Assembly: GCF_000320365.1 (NCBI RefSeq)
Contig: NZ_ANIN01000002.1
Span: forward strand, 496,001-560,000
Length of the DNA stretch: 64,000 bases
Direction of reading: 5' to 3'
DNA from: Moraxella macacae 0408225
GTDB lineage: Bacteria; Pseudomonadota; Gammaproteobacteria; Pseudomonadales; Moraxellaceae
In this document: positions 45,364-54,668 of the stretch, piece by piece
Position numbering within the stretch: the stretch's first letter is position 1
Layout: the number at the start of each line of letters is the position of its first letter
The notes under the pieces: generated by a model
The model's input: only the letters and a program-made list of their open reading frames with translations
Databases searched by the model: none
Told to the model about the DNA's origin: nothing
Program-made: the position numbers and the translations under genes

Positions 45364-45924
45364 ATGAATAGCCAACAAATTTTAACTTTTATCCAATCTC
45401 GCCGCTCTGTCGGAAGATTGCTTGCACCCACCCCTACACCTGAACAAATCAAGCAAGCCGTCGCAACCGCCCTTACCGCCCCCGATCACAAACAACTTAA
45501 GCCCTTTCGTTTTGTTGTACTGGAAAAGCAAAGTTTGGATAATCTAGGCATGGCATTACAAAACGCAAGCATCGAAAACGGTGAAACCAACGAAATTGCA
45601 TTAGAAAAAGCCAAACTTTTGCCAAAACGAGCCCCTATGATTATTGCCTGTTTGACCGATTATAAAGAACACCCAAAAGTGCCAAAATTTGAGCAACTGT
45701 TGTCCGCGGGTGCAGGCGTACAAAATCTGTTGCTGGCATTACAAGCCCAAGGTTTTGCCAGTGTGTGGCGCAGTGGAGATTTGATGAACAGTCAAGCCGT
45801 TAAAAATTTTTTTGGCATTTCAAGCGAAAATGATGTCGTTGCTTTTGTGTATGTTGGCACAGCAGACGTACAATTACCGCCACGTAAAACGATTAATCTT
45901 GATGAATTTGTTCAGTTTAAGTAA
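45364..45924 (+). CDS. Nitroreductase-family flavoprotein, YdjA-like
   Basis: 186-residue FMN-dependent oxidoreductase. It follows the minimal YdjA type: FIQSRRSVGRLLAPTPTPEQI...ALTAPDHKQLKPFRF at the N-terminus, then QNLLLALQAQGFASVWRSGDL in the FMN-binding region. Physiological substrate unknown. It is followed after 75 bp of tandem repeat by gpsA on the same strand. Confidence 0.9.
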   Translation: MNSQQILTFIQSRRSVGRLLAPTPTPEQIKQAVATALTAPDHKQLKPFRFVVLEKQSLDNLGMALQNASIENGETNEIALEKAKLLPKRAPMIIACLTDYKEHPKVPKFEQLLSAGAGVQNLLLALQAQGFASVWRSGDLMNSQAVKNFFGISSENDVVAFVYVGTADVQLPPRKTINLDEFVQFK

Positions 45925-45930
45925 AGATAC

Positions 45931-45972
45931 TTTTTAATAAAATCATTTTTAATAAAATCATTTTTAATAAAA
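45931..45972. repeat. 15-bp tandem repeat upstream of gpsA
   Basis: TTTTTAATAAAATCA at 45931-45945 and 45946-45960, then a third partial copy. Next to it the ribosome-binding word ACAGGAAA is also doubled; the copy nearer the ATG (46000) is the likely functional one. Confidence 0.88.
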
Positions 45973-45999
45973 ACAGGAAACCACAAGAACAGGAAAACA

Positions 46000-47217
46000 A
46001 TGAAAAACCCATTAGACAATCTCAATTTAGAAAATTTAAAATTAGAAAATCTTAAAAATGAAGCCTTAAATTTTGGTGAACATTTTGGTGAGAATTTTGC
46101 CGATATGAACAAGGCTAAACATTTGCTTAGTGAAATGCTCCAAAATTTTAAAAATCGCAAAACCAAATCGCAAAACGATGACAACAATAAAGGTTTGACC
46201 GCTCCGTTAAGTTTGGTATTTTTGGGCGGTGGTAGTTTTGGCACGGCTATGGCAAATCTTGCCAGTCGCAATGGTTGCGATTCTACGCTGTGGGTACGTG
46301 ATAAAAACACGGTAAAAACCATGCAAAAAACGCACGTTAACAAAAAATATTTGCCTGATTTTAAACTGGATAAACGCTTAAAATTTGAACATGATTTAGA
46401 AAAAGCCGTCAAAGGCAAAGACCTTGTTTTTGTGGCAATTCCAAGTCTGGCGTTTCGCGAAACTTTACAAAAAATTGCGCCGTTTATCACATCGCAAGTT
46501 ATCATCTCACTCACCAAAGGCATGGAAAAGGATACTTTTGCCTTGATGAGTGAGATTATCCAACAAGAATTGCCTCAAGTGGCGTTTGGTGTTATGAGTG
46601 GCCCAAACCTTGCCAAAGAAATTATGAACAATATGCCCTCAGCAACTGTCATTGCCAGTGATAACGAAGCGGTACGTCATGCGGTACAAGTGGCATTGCA
46701 TGGGGCTTTTTTTCGGGTTTTTGGCAGTGATGATGTGGTTGGCGTAGAGCTTGGCGGTGCGTTAAAAAATATTTACGCCATTGCAATGGGCATGGCACAA
46801 GCGTATGACGTGGGCGAAAATACCAAAGCCATGCTGCTAACCCGTGCCTTGGCCGAGATGAGTCGCTTTGGCGTGCAAGCAGGGGCAAATCCACTCACTT
46901 TTTTGGGCTTGTCAGGCGTGGGTGATTTGTATGCCACTTGTGCATCACCGCTAAGTCGCAATTACCAAGTTGGCAATATGCTTGGCAAAGGTTTAAGTTT
47001 AGAACAAGCGGTTAAAAAACTCGGACAAACGGCAGAGGGTATCAATACCATTCAGCAAGTACATGAAAAATCAATAAAAAATGGCATTTATATGCCAATT
47101 ACTCATGCATTGTACGATGTGATTTTTAATCAACAAGCACCGTTTGGTGTTGCTCTTGAATTGATGGAAAAAGGCTTTCGCAGTGATGTGGAATTTGTCA
47201 TGCCACACGATAATTGA
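46000..47217 (+). CDS. gpsA: Glycerol-3-phosphate dehydrogenase [NAD(P)+] with N-terminal extension
   Basis: Makes sn-glycerol-3-phosphate for phospholipid synthesis. The GpsA core begins near residue 70 with VFLGGGSFGTAMA (Rossmann motif). It continues through LTKGME, VMSGPNLAKEI, the catalytic Lys in VGVELGGALKNIYAIAMGM, and the C-terminal GLSGVGDLYATC. The first ~65 residues are an extra, charged, probably helical segment with duplicated NLENLKLENLKN words; 405 residues total against about 340 normally. sixA follows, separated by a duplicated 12-bp word. Confidence 0.94.
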   Translation: MKNPLDNLNLENLKLENLKNEALNFGEHFGENFADMNKAKHLLSEMLQNFKNRKTKSQNDDNNKGLTAPLSLVFLGGGSFGTAMANLASRNGCDSTLWVRDKNTVKTMQKTHVNKKYLPDFKLDKRLKFEHDLEKAVKGKDLVFVAIPSLAFRETLQKIAPFITSQVIISLTKGMEKDTFALMSEIIQQELPQVAFGVMSGPNLAKEIMNNMPSATVIASDNEAVRHAVQVALHGAFFRVFGSDDVVGVELGGALKNIYAIAMGMAQAYDVGENTKAMLLTRALAEMSRFGVQAGANPLTFLGLSGVGDLYATCASPLSRNYQVGNMLGKGLSLEQAVKKLGQTAEGINTIQQVHEKSIKNGIYMPITHALYDVIFNQQAPFGVALELMEKGFRSDVEFVMPHDN

Positions 47218-47291
47218 CATACAAACTGACATACAAAACATACCCAAACCCCAACATAAAAAACCCCAATAAAACACCAAAAGGACAAAAC

Positions 47292-47783
47292 ATGAAAATC
47301 ATCTTAATCCGCCACGGCGATGCAGGGGCTTATACCCACCCTGATAACGAACGCAACTTATCCGAACTTGGCAAAACCCAAGCCTGTCAAAGTGCCACAT
47401 GGCTTGAAAATTGGACAACAAACCACACCAGACCTACCCTATTTATTTCAAGCCCTTACAACCGAGCGGTACAAACTTGTGCAATTATCAAACAAAATTT
47501 TGCCAACATTCCATATCAAGTTTTTGACAACATTACACCCAACGACGATGCCAACATAGCGATTAACAAGTTATCGGATTTATTATCAAAAGATCTAACT
47601 GATAAAACAAACAAACATGCGTGCGTAGTCATTGTAAGCCACATGAATATCATTGCTGAAATGGCTGGTATTTTAACAGGGCAAGCACCACAAAGTTTTT
47701 CACTTGCCGAGGTTCGTGTGTTAAAAACCGATGTTTTTGCCCCAGATTTAGCAACCGAAATTGAACGATTTATCCCAAATTAA
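47292..47783 (+). CDS. sixA: Phosphohistidine phosphatase SixA
   Basis: Histidine-phosphatase-superfamily enzyme (163 residues). The RHG motif LIRHGDAGAYTHPDNERNLSELGKTQA opens the protein, as expected for SixA, which dephosphorylates phosphohistidine on HPt/PTS-type proteins. The second His lies in VIVSHMNIIAEM. Start at ATG 47292, preceded by AAGGAC. Located 75 bp after gpsA on the same strand, so probably co-transcribed, with a terminator beyond. Confidence 0.9.
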   Translation: MKIILIRHGDAGAYTHPDNERNLSELGKTQACQSATWLENWTTNHTRPTLFISSPYNRAVQTCAIIKQNFANIPYQVFDNITPNDDANIAINKLSDLLSKDLTDKTNKHACVVIVSHMNIIAEMAGILTGQAPQSFSLAEVRVLKTDVFAPDLATEIERFIPN

Positions 47784-47806
47784 TCGCCTAAATCACCCAA
47801 GCAGAT

Positions 47807-47835
47807 AAAAAGGCAAGCCTTAAGTTTGCCTTTTT
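47807..47835. terminator. Bidirectional intrinsic terminator between sixA and aceF
   Basis: 10-bp stem AAAAAGGCAA/TTGCCTTTTT (47807-47816, 47826-47835), 9-nt loop, A/T flanks, between convergent genes. Confidence 0.88.
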
Positions 47836-47840
47836 ACCGT

Positions 47841-47872
47841 TTCATGTTTTGGTTTTTCATGTTTTGGTTTTT
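47841..47872. repeat. 15-bp tandem duplication
   Basis: TTCATGTTTTGGTTT at 47841-47855 and 47856-47870, next to the sixA/aceF terminator. Confidence 0.88.
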
Positions 47873-47905
47873 GTTACAATGAATTTATTCATGACAACAA
47901 AACAA

Positions 47906-49591
47906 TTACAACAAAATTTTACGCGGATCTTGCAATAATTTTGCAATTTGACGAGTAAACACAGCAGCATCAGCACCATTAATCACACGGTGATCATACG
48001 AAAGCGACAAAGGCAACATTAAACGCGGTTCAAATTCTTTGCCATTCCAACGCGGCTGAAAGGTAGTTTCTGACACGCCCAAAATTGCCACTTGTGGCCA
48101 ATTAACCAGTGGCGTAAAATACGTTCCGCCCAAATTGCCTTGACTGGAAATGGTAAACGACGCCCCTTGCAATTCTTTGGCAGTTAGCTTGTTATCACGG
48201 GCCTTTTTGGCAAGTTCACCAATTTCTTTTGCAAGTTGTACAATGCCTTTATCTTGCACATTTTGGATAACAGGCACGGTTAAGCCGTTATCAGTTGCTA
48301 CAGCAAAACCCATGTTCACCGATTTACGCACGATGATTTGAGTGTTGTCATCGGATAAATGACTGTTGAATTTTGGATTTTTTTGTAGAGCATAGGCGGC
48401 CGCTTTCATAATAAAAGCCAAAATGGTCAACGATACACCTTGTTTTTTAAGATCGTCTTTTAACTCACCGCGCAAGTTTTCAGTATCGGTAATGTCCGCC
48501 AAATCAAACTGCGTTACCTGTGGCAATAAGGTGTTGTAGTTTAGCTGTGGAATGGACACTTTTTGTAGGCGTGATAAATCCTCGGTGTAAGTTTCGCCCC
48601 AAATTTCCACTTTACTCATATCAGGCAAAGGCGGTAAACTTGTACCAGATGTGTTTGATTTTGCCACTGCTGTTGCTTTTGGATTTTGCAGTTGTTGCTT
48701 GACATAAGCAAACAGATCTTCTTTAATCACACGCCCATTAATGCCTGTGCCTTTTACTTGCGTGATATCCACACCCAACTGGCGCGTAAGTTTACGTACA
48801 GCAGGCCCTGCATAGGCATCGCTTAATTTGGCATTTACTTGTTGCTCGGTTAACGGTTGCTCGGTTAACGGTTGTGGTTGCGTTTCGGCTGTTTTGGTAG
48901 GCTCAACAGGTTTTGGAGTTGATTTTGACTCTGATGTGGCTTCGGTTTTGGCGGTTTCGGTTTTTGGTGTTGGTGTCGTGGTTGGTGCTAAACTTGTTGT
49001 TTCAATCACAATGAAATTTTGTCCGTTTTTGGCAATATCACCTGCATTTAGCAAAATTTTTACCACTTTACCGCTTGTGGGAGCAGGCACCTCTACCGAT
49101 GCTTTGTCAGATTCCATCAAAATCACAGGCTGATCGGCTGTTACTGTATCACCCACATTTACCATAATTTCAGCAACTTCGGCTTCTTCTACACCCAAAT
49201 CAGGCAGAGCAAATGTTTGTTCCCCTGCTTGTACGGTTTGTGATTGTGCTGACTGTTCTACTTTTGGATCTGGCTTATCTTGAGTTGGTTGATCGGATTC
49301 AACCTTAGTTTTAGCCACTGTATCGGTTGGCTGTGTGGCTTTGGCATCAATCTCTGATTCATTAACCTTTGATTCTAAGGTTAAAATCACATCGCCTTCT
49401 TTAAGTTTATCGCCAACATTGATTAAAATTTCGGTGATTTTACCTTGTGCGGTACTTGGCACTTCTACCGAAGCTTTGTCTGATTCTAGCAGTACGATGT
49501 TGTCATTAACCTCAATCATATCGCCAACTTTTACCATAATTTCACTGACTTCGGCATTCTCTACACCCAAGTCTGGGACTGTAATTTGCAT
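47906..49591 (-). CDS. aceF: Pyruvate dehydrogenase E2 (dihydrolipoyl acetyltransferase)
   Basis: Core of the pyruvate dehydrogenase complex. Two lipoyl domains (about 1-75 and 118-195), each with the lipoylated Lys in ESDKASVEVP, are joined by Ala/Pro/Thr/Glu-rich linkers. A peripheral subunit-binding domain follows (AGPAVRKLTRQLGVDI...GRVIKEDL, about 255-290), then the catalytic domain. The active-site motif reads DHRVING, with Asn where enterobacterial E2 has Asp, as in pseudomonad-type E2. The linker holds a duplicated EQPLT word. It lies downstream of aceE on the same strand (126-bp gap). lpd is not adjacent. Confidence 0.96.
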   Translation of the reverse strand: MQITVPDLGVENAEVSEIMVKVGDMIEVNDNIVLLESDKASVEVPSTAQGKITEILINVGDKLKEGDVILTLESKVNESEIDAKATQPTDTVAKTKVESDQPTQDKPDPKVEQSAQSQTVQAGEQTFALPDLGVEEAEVAEIMVNVGDTVTADQPVILMESDKASVEVPAPTSGKVVKILLNAGDIAKNGQNFIVIETTSLAPTTTPTPKTETAKTEATSESKSTPKPVEPTKTAETQPQPLTEQPLTEQQVNAKLSDAYAGPAVRKLTRQLGVDITQVKGTGINGRVIKEDLFAYVKQQLQNPKATAVAKSNTSGTSLPPLPDMSKVEIWGETYTEDLSRLQKVSIPQLNYNTLLPQVTQFDLADITDTENLRGELKDDLKKQGVSLTILAFIMKAAAYALQKNPKFNSHLSDDNTQIIVRKSVNMGFAVATDNGLTVPVIQNVQDKGIVQLAKEIGELAKKARDNKLTAKELQGASFTISSQGNLGGTYFTPLVNWPQVAILGVSETTFQPRWNGKEFEPRLMLPLSLSYDHRVINGADAAVFTRQIAKLLQDPRKILL

Positions 49592-49717
49592 GATTTATCC
49601 TTTTATTTTTTAAAATACATATTAAAAAAACTATGAAATAAAAATGAACTAATTTTTTTAAAATCAGTGGGTTAGCCAAATTTTACCCACTGATTAACAC
49701 AACCAAACATTTTACGG

Positions 49718-52531
49718 TTATTGATTATCCAACATAGAGGCATCGGCTTTATCTTCTGCTTTGCTTTCGCTGATGCTTTCATCGTCTTCTTCAACCAACT
49801 GTGGTACAGGTTTGGCATTTACGCCTGTGCCTTGTGTAACAGGAGCATCAGGTGATTGATCGATTTGGTGTTGTGGATACCAAGCTGGGCTTGCATCTGC
49901 ATCAATACCAAGGCTTACAATTGCATCTTTGACAAGACGCAACTCAACCTCGCCAACATCTGCCAGTTGTTTTAAAGTGGCAACCACGATATGAGCTGCA
50001 TCTACTTTAAAGAAACTACGCAAATTAGCACGTGAATCCGAACGCCCATAACCATCAGTACCTAGCGTGGTATAAGGCTTGCCCTCTGGTAGCCACGCAC
50101 GGATTTGCTCTGAAAATTGACGCATGTAGTCAGTTGATGCAACCACAATACCATCGTGCTGTGCCAATTGTTCGGTTACCCATGCTACTTTTTGTTCTTC
50201 TGTTGGGTGAAGACGGTTGTATTCATCACAAGCCATAGCTTCGCGGGTTAATTCATTAAAACTTGTTACGCTCCAAACATTGGCTGAAATGTTAAATTCA
50301 TCAGCTAAAATTTTTGCCGCTTTTTCCACTTCACGCAAAATCACACCAGAACCGAGCAATTGTACTTGTTTTGAACCGTTGTCATGTAACAAATACATGC
50401 CTTTTTTGATGCCTTCTTCTACATAATCGCGGTTGGTAGGCAAGGCGGGTTGTACATAGTTTTCGTTCATTAACGTAACATAATAGTACACGCGTTCACC
50501 CTCGCCATACATACGACGTAAACCATCTTGAATAATCACTGCAAGTTCATAGCCGTAACATGGATCGTAAGTAACACAGTTTGGAATTGTGTTAAATAAA
50601 ATCAACTGATGACCATCTTGGTGCTGTAAACCCTCACCATTTAACGTAGTGCGCCCTGCCGTACCCCCAAGCAAAAATCCTTGTGCTTGACTATCACCTG
50701 CCGCCCACGCCAAATCACCAATGCGTTGAAAACCAAACATTGAATAATAAATATAAAACGGAATCATTGGCAGTGCATTGGTTGAGTAACTTGTCGCCAA
50801 CGCAATCCACGCACTCATTGCCCCTGCTTCATTAATTCCTTCTTCTAACATATGTCCATCAATCGCTTCACGATAACCCATCAAGGCATCGGCATCTTCG
50901 GCAATGTATTTTTGCCCATTGGCAGAATAAATACCAAGTTGGCGGAACATACCCTCTAAACCAAATGTACGTGCTTCATCAGGCACAATTGGCACAACCC
51001 GATCTTGAATGGCTTTATTTTTTAACAAGGCTGACAATAAACGCACAAATACCATGGTGGTGGATTGTTCTTTATCACCACTGCCTTGTAGCACTTTGTC
51101 AAACACATCAAGGCTTGGAATTTCAAGCGGAATGTGTCCACTGCGACGGCTTGGCAAATGTCCGCCCAATGCTTGACGACGCCCCATTAGGTATTTGTAT
51201 TCGGCTGAATTTTCATTTGGGCGATAAAAAGGCAACTCTTCTAGCTGATCATCGGTAAAGGGCAAATCAAAACGATCTCTAAAATATTTTAAATTTTCAA
51301 TTTCTAATTTTTTGATTTGGTGGGTTTTGTTTACAGATTGTGATTGAGCGGATAAGCCATAACCTTTGACGGTTTTTACCAACACAACCGTTGGTTGCCC
51401 TTTGGTTTTCATTGCTTCGCTAAAGGCTGTGTAAACCTTGATTGGATCATGTCCTCCACGATCAAGGTGCTGAATTTCGTCATCGCTCCAATCTTTTACC
51501 ATTTCGGCAAGTTCTGGGTATTTGCCAAAAAAATGTTCACGCACAAATTTGCCATCACGTGCTTTATACAGCTGATATTCACCATCAACCGCTTCCTCCA
51601 TACGCTGTTTTAATGCACCTGTGTGATCTTTGTCTAATAGTGTATCCCATTTGCCACCCCAAATGACTTTAATCACGCGCCAACCTGCACCGCGGAATAC
51701 CGACTCAAGTTCCTGAATGATTTTACCATTACCACGCACAGGCCCATCAAGGCGTTGTAGGTTACAGTTAATTACCCAAATTAAATTTTCTAATTTTTCA
51801 CGTCCTGCAAGGCTAATTGCACCTAAACTTTCTGGCTCATCGGTTTCACCATCGCCTAAGAAAGCCCAAATTTTGCGTTCTTGTTTTGGCAATAAACCGC
51901 GATTCTCCAGATAATTTTGGATATGGGCTTGATAGATTGACATCAGTGGCCCTAAGCCCATTGACACGGTTGGAAATTGCCAATAATCAGGCATCAGATA
52001 TGGGTGTGGATAACTTGACAGGCCTTTACCGCCCACTTCACGGCGAAAATTAATCAGTTGTTCTTCACTCAAACGCCCCTCTAAAAACGAACGCGCGTAC
52101 ATTCCTGGTGAACCATGACCTTGATAATAAATCATATCACCGCCAAAATGTTCATCTGCTGCTCGCCAAAAATGGTTAAATCCTGTTTCGTACAAAGTTG
52201 CACTGGATGCAAAAGTTGCCAAATGTCCGCCCAAATCATCGTTGTTTTTATTGGCACGCATAACCATGGCCAATGCATTGTAACGAATTAATGCACGAAT
52301 TTTACGCTCCAAAGTCAAATCACCCGGATAAGATGGCTGATCTTCTACTGGAATGGTATTGATATAAGCCGTGTCAAGGCGGTTAAACAACACGCCCTCT
52401 TGCACCGCTTTGTTATATAAGGCTTTTAACAAAAACGTCGCACGCTCTTTATCGGTGTGTTTGATCACCGATTCAAACGCATCGAGCCACTCTTGGGTTT
52501 CTTGGTTATCAGTATCATTGTAATATTTCAT
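49718..52531 (-). CDS. aceE: Pyruvate dehydrogenase E1 component (homodimeric type)
   Basis: ThDP-dependent decarboxylase of the PDH complex, homodimeric AceE type (937 residues; E. coli 887). ThDP-binding GDGETDEPESLGAISLAGREKLENLIWVINCN is intact, as are HGSPGMYARSFLEGRL and the C-terminal DGYGRSDSRANLR...AHIVVATLKQLADVGEV. The last ~50 residues are an acidic Pro/Ser/Asp tail beyond the usual end. AAGGAAC precedes the ATG. First gene of an aceE-aceF unit. Confidence 0.97.
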   Translation of the reverse strand: MKYYNDTDNQETQEWLDAFESVIKHTDKERATFLLKALYNKAVQEGVLFNRLDTAYINTIPVEDQPSYPGDLTLERKIRALIRYNALAMVMRANKNNDDLGGHLATFASSATLYETGFNHFWRAADEHFGGDMIYYQGHGSPGMYARSFLEGRLSEEQLINFRREVGGKGLSSYPHPYLMPDYWQFPTVSMGLGPLMSIYQAHIQNYLENRGLLPKQERKIWAFLGDGETDEPESLGAISLAGREKLENLIWVINCNLQRLDGPVRGNGKIIQELESVFRGAGWRVIKVIWGGKWDTLLDKDHTGALKQRMEEAVDGEYQLYKARDGKFVREHFFGKYPELAEMVKDWSDDEIQHLDRGGHDPIKVYTAFSEAMKTKGQPTVVLVKTVKGYGLSAQSQSVNKTHQIKKLEIENLKYFRDRFDLPFTDDQLEELPFYRPNENSAEYKYLMGRRQALGGHLPSRRSGHIPLEIPSLDVFDKVLQGSGDKEQSTTMVFVRLLSALLKNKAIQDRVVPIVPDEARTFGLEGMFRQLGIYSANGQKYIAEDADALMGYREAIDGHMLEEGINEAGAMSAWIALATSYSTNALPMIPFYIYYSMFGFQRIGDLAWAAGDSQAQGFLLGGTAGRTTLNGEGLQHQDGHQLILFNTIPNCVTYDPCYGYELAVIIQDGLRRMYGEGERVYYYVTLMNENYVQPALPTNRDYVEEGIKKGMYLLHDNGSKQVQLLGSGVILREVEKAAKILADEFNISANVWSVTSFNELTREAMACDEYNRLHPTEEQKVAWVTEQLAQHDGIVVASTDYMRQFSEQIRAWLPEGKPYTTLGTDGYGRSDSRANLRSFFKVDAAHIVVATLKQLADVGEVELRLVKDAIVSLGIDADASPAWYPQHQIDQSPDAPVTQGTGVNAKPVPQLVEEDDESISESKAEDKADASMLDNQ

Positions 52532-52786
52532 GATAAGTTCCTTAAGGTGAAAAATAAAAGTTATGTGAAAAGTAAAATTCTTACAAAAAAAGGGGAATTT
52601 TTCTAATTTTACTGTAAAATGTAAGATTTTTCCATTTTTCTATTTTCTATTGTTTCGTTTTGTATTTATTAAATAAATAGTCATTTTTCTAAATTGCATA
52701 GACAAAGCTAAAATAGTATGTTACGCTTAATTCATCATTTCGTTTATCTTAACATCTGATACAGGGATATCTATACAGGAGTTTTT

Positions 52787-53338
52787 ATGAAACATCTTAT
52801 GATGGTTTTATTTGGCATAAGTTTACTCACAGCATGCACGCAAGGCAATGTCAATCAGCCCAACCCACCACAAAACAAACCCTCTTCTTCTGTAGCAGAA
52901 TTGCCTGACAAGCCACAAGCAGACACGCAAGACAACCTTGATAGAAGCAATGCCCTGTTAGGCACAGACAGTGATGACAATGGCATTCGTGATGACATTG
53001 ATACTTACATTGCAAAAAAATTCACCGATCCTGTACAAAAAAAGGTTGTAGAAAAAATTGCAAAATCCATGCAAAAATCCTTGACCGTTGGTAAGATAGC
53101 TGATGAAGAAACAAGACGGCTTGAGGCAAAAAAACTTTCATTGGAAATGGATAAAAACAGTGGTTGTATTTTTTACCTTGCAGACCAAAACCCTAATTTT
53201 GATGATAATATTATTTTAGAATTAGAATCTTTAACCACCAATACAAAACCTCGGTTATTAGCCTATTTGGCATACGATAAAGCACTAGATGGTACAGTAA
53301 GCACCTTAATGGACGAAAAGGAGTCTTGTGATGAATAA
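52787..53338 (+). CDS. Lipoprotein with an Asp-rich calcium-binding-type motif
   Basis: 183 residues. Signal peptide with lipobox LLTAC (Cys17), then a ~35-residue Pro/Gln/Asn linker. The motif GTDSDDNGIRDDID follows, a thrombospondin-type-3/EF-loop-like DxDxDG pattern that often binds calcium. The remaining ~110 residues are helical with two cysteines. Its stop overlaps the start of the next gene by 8 bp, and it carries that gene's AAGGAG ribosome-binding site. No family name is certain. Confidence 0.78.
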   Translation: MKHLMMVLFGISLLTACTQGNVNQPNPPQNKPSSSVAELPDKPQADTQDNLDRSNALLGTDSDDNGIRDDIDTYIAKKFTDPVQKKVVEKIAKSMQKSLTVGKIADEETRRLEAKKLSLEMDKNSGCIFYLADQNPNFDDNIILELESLTTNTKPRLLAYLAYDKALDGTVSTLMDEKESCDE

Positions 53339-54644
53339 GCATATTATTGCAGTGGTTTTATTGACCTTGGTTACAAACAGCTCATTGATATCTACAGCTC
53401 AAGCAGAAATCATAGCACCAGCAAATAATGCTTGCCAATCCCAAGGGATAGTATTTGGATTTTTAAATGGCGTTCGAACCACATCAGCACAAGCAAATAA
53501 AAATTTATACTATTTAGAAAAGCTATACGGCAACACAACACCAAAAGGCGAAGCCATTAAATACGAACTGCTTTACAACCAAACCAACGGTTTTTCTGAT
53601 TTTGTAGAGGTTTTTGAACAAAGGTTGCTTGAACAAAGCCCTGTATTAAAAGGTAGATTTGAACTGTTTTTTGAGGCTATTCGTGGCGAGGGTGGTTTTT
53701 TGGATAAAATTAAAAAAATTGCACCAAGATTAGCCAAAACCCTTGACTCTTTTATGGAGATACAAAAAAAATGGATCATTGAAAAACTCACCAAACCATC
53801 TAAAAATCCACTCACGTTGGCAGACTATAAAGAACACCAAACCAGAATTGACACTTGGGCATTGGAGGGTTATAAAGTGCTATTATTTGCCCATTCTCAA
53901 GGAAATTTGTTTGCCAACCCTGCTTATCAATATGCACGAACAAAAATGGACGCTTCTTCGGTGCAACTGATACACATTGCCCCTGCATCGTTAATCACCA
54001 ATGGCAAACATGTGTTGGCTGATAAAGATCTTGTCATTAATGGTTTAAGACTGGTAGGTCAAGTTCCACCAATCACCGATGTCATTCCCGGATACTTGCG
54101 TAGGCCTGCAGGACTAAATGGTAAAAAAGATTTTTTAGGGCATGGATTGTTAGAAATTTATTTAAACAAAAATTTAACCATTTCTGCCAAAATTGCCGAT
54201 TACGTGCATACCTCTTTTAACACTTTAGAAAAACCCAAAGCCGTAGCCTCGCAAGGTTTTTTTACCACAACATTGACATGGGACGGTGCAGGTGATGTGG
54301 ATTTACACGCCTTTGAACCCAGTATGCAAGTTTTTTATAAAAACCCACAAGGGCGTGCAGGTTATCTTGATGTGGATAACACACACGGTTTTGGCCCTGA
54401 ACATTATTTTGCAAGTTGCGATAAAAATAAACTCCAAGAGGGCATTTACACCATTAAACTTGCCAATTATAATCAAGCAGATGGACGCACAGCCACGGTA
54501 CAAATTGCCACCAATAAACAAGGCGTGGTTTTAACCAAAAGCGTGGTTATGGGAAAATCCACACAAGACACACCAACGCACTTGATTGCCAATATCCATG
54601 TAACCAAAGACAATACGGGCAATTATCATGCAAAAATTCAATAA
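53331..54644 (+). CDS. Secreted hydrolase-like protein with C-terminal YfaP-like beta domain
   Basis: 437 residues from ATG 53331 (AAGGAG 8 nt upstream). Signal peptide cleaved near AQA-EI. The middle shows an alpha/beta-hydrolase-like nucleophile elbow, KVLLFAHSQGN (Ser189), with a following helix and a His-containing segment (HGLLEIYL). The last ~120 residues carry the sequence TWDGAGDVDLHAFEP, LDVDNTHGFGPEHYFA and GIYTIKLANYN, resembling DUF2135/YfaP-type domains. The GxSxG glycine is Ala here. It overlaps the upstream lipoprotein gene, so the two are translated together and may act together in the envelope. Enzyme activity is inferred, not certain. Confidence 0.75.
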   Translation: MNKHIIAVVLLTLVTNSSLISTAQAEIIAPANNACQSQGIVFGFLNGVRTTSAQANKNLYYLEKLYGNTTPKGEAIKYELLYNQTNGFSDFVEVFEQRLLEQSPVLKGRFELFFEAIRGEGGFLDKIKKIAPRLAKTLDSFMEIQKKWIIEKLTKPSKNPLTLADYKEHQTRIDTWALEGYKVLLFAHSQGNLFANPAYQYARTKMDASSVQLIHIAPASLITNGKHVLADKDLVINGLRLVGQVPPITDVIPGYLRRPAGLNGKKDFLGHGLLEIYLNKNLTISAKIADYVHTSFNTLEKPKAVASQGFFTTTLTWDGAGDVDLHAFEPSMQVFYKNPQGRAGYLDVDNTHGFGPEHYFASCDKNKLQEGIYTIKLANYNQADGRTATVQIATNKQGVVLTKSVVMGKSTQDTPTHLIANIHVTKDNTGNYHAKIQ

Positions 54645-54668
54645 TTTTTGCATAACTTAACACAAAAA

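Noticed and set aside
48000-48060. AceF active-site Asp replaced by Asn (DHRVING)
   Set aside because: This looked like an inactivating change, but pseudomonad-type E2 enzymes carry Asn here and are active.
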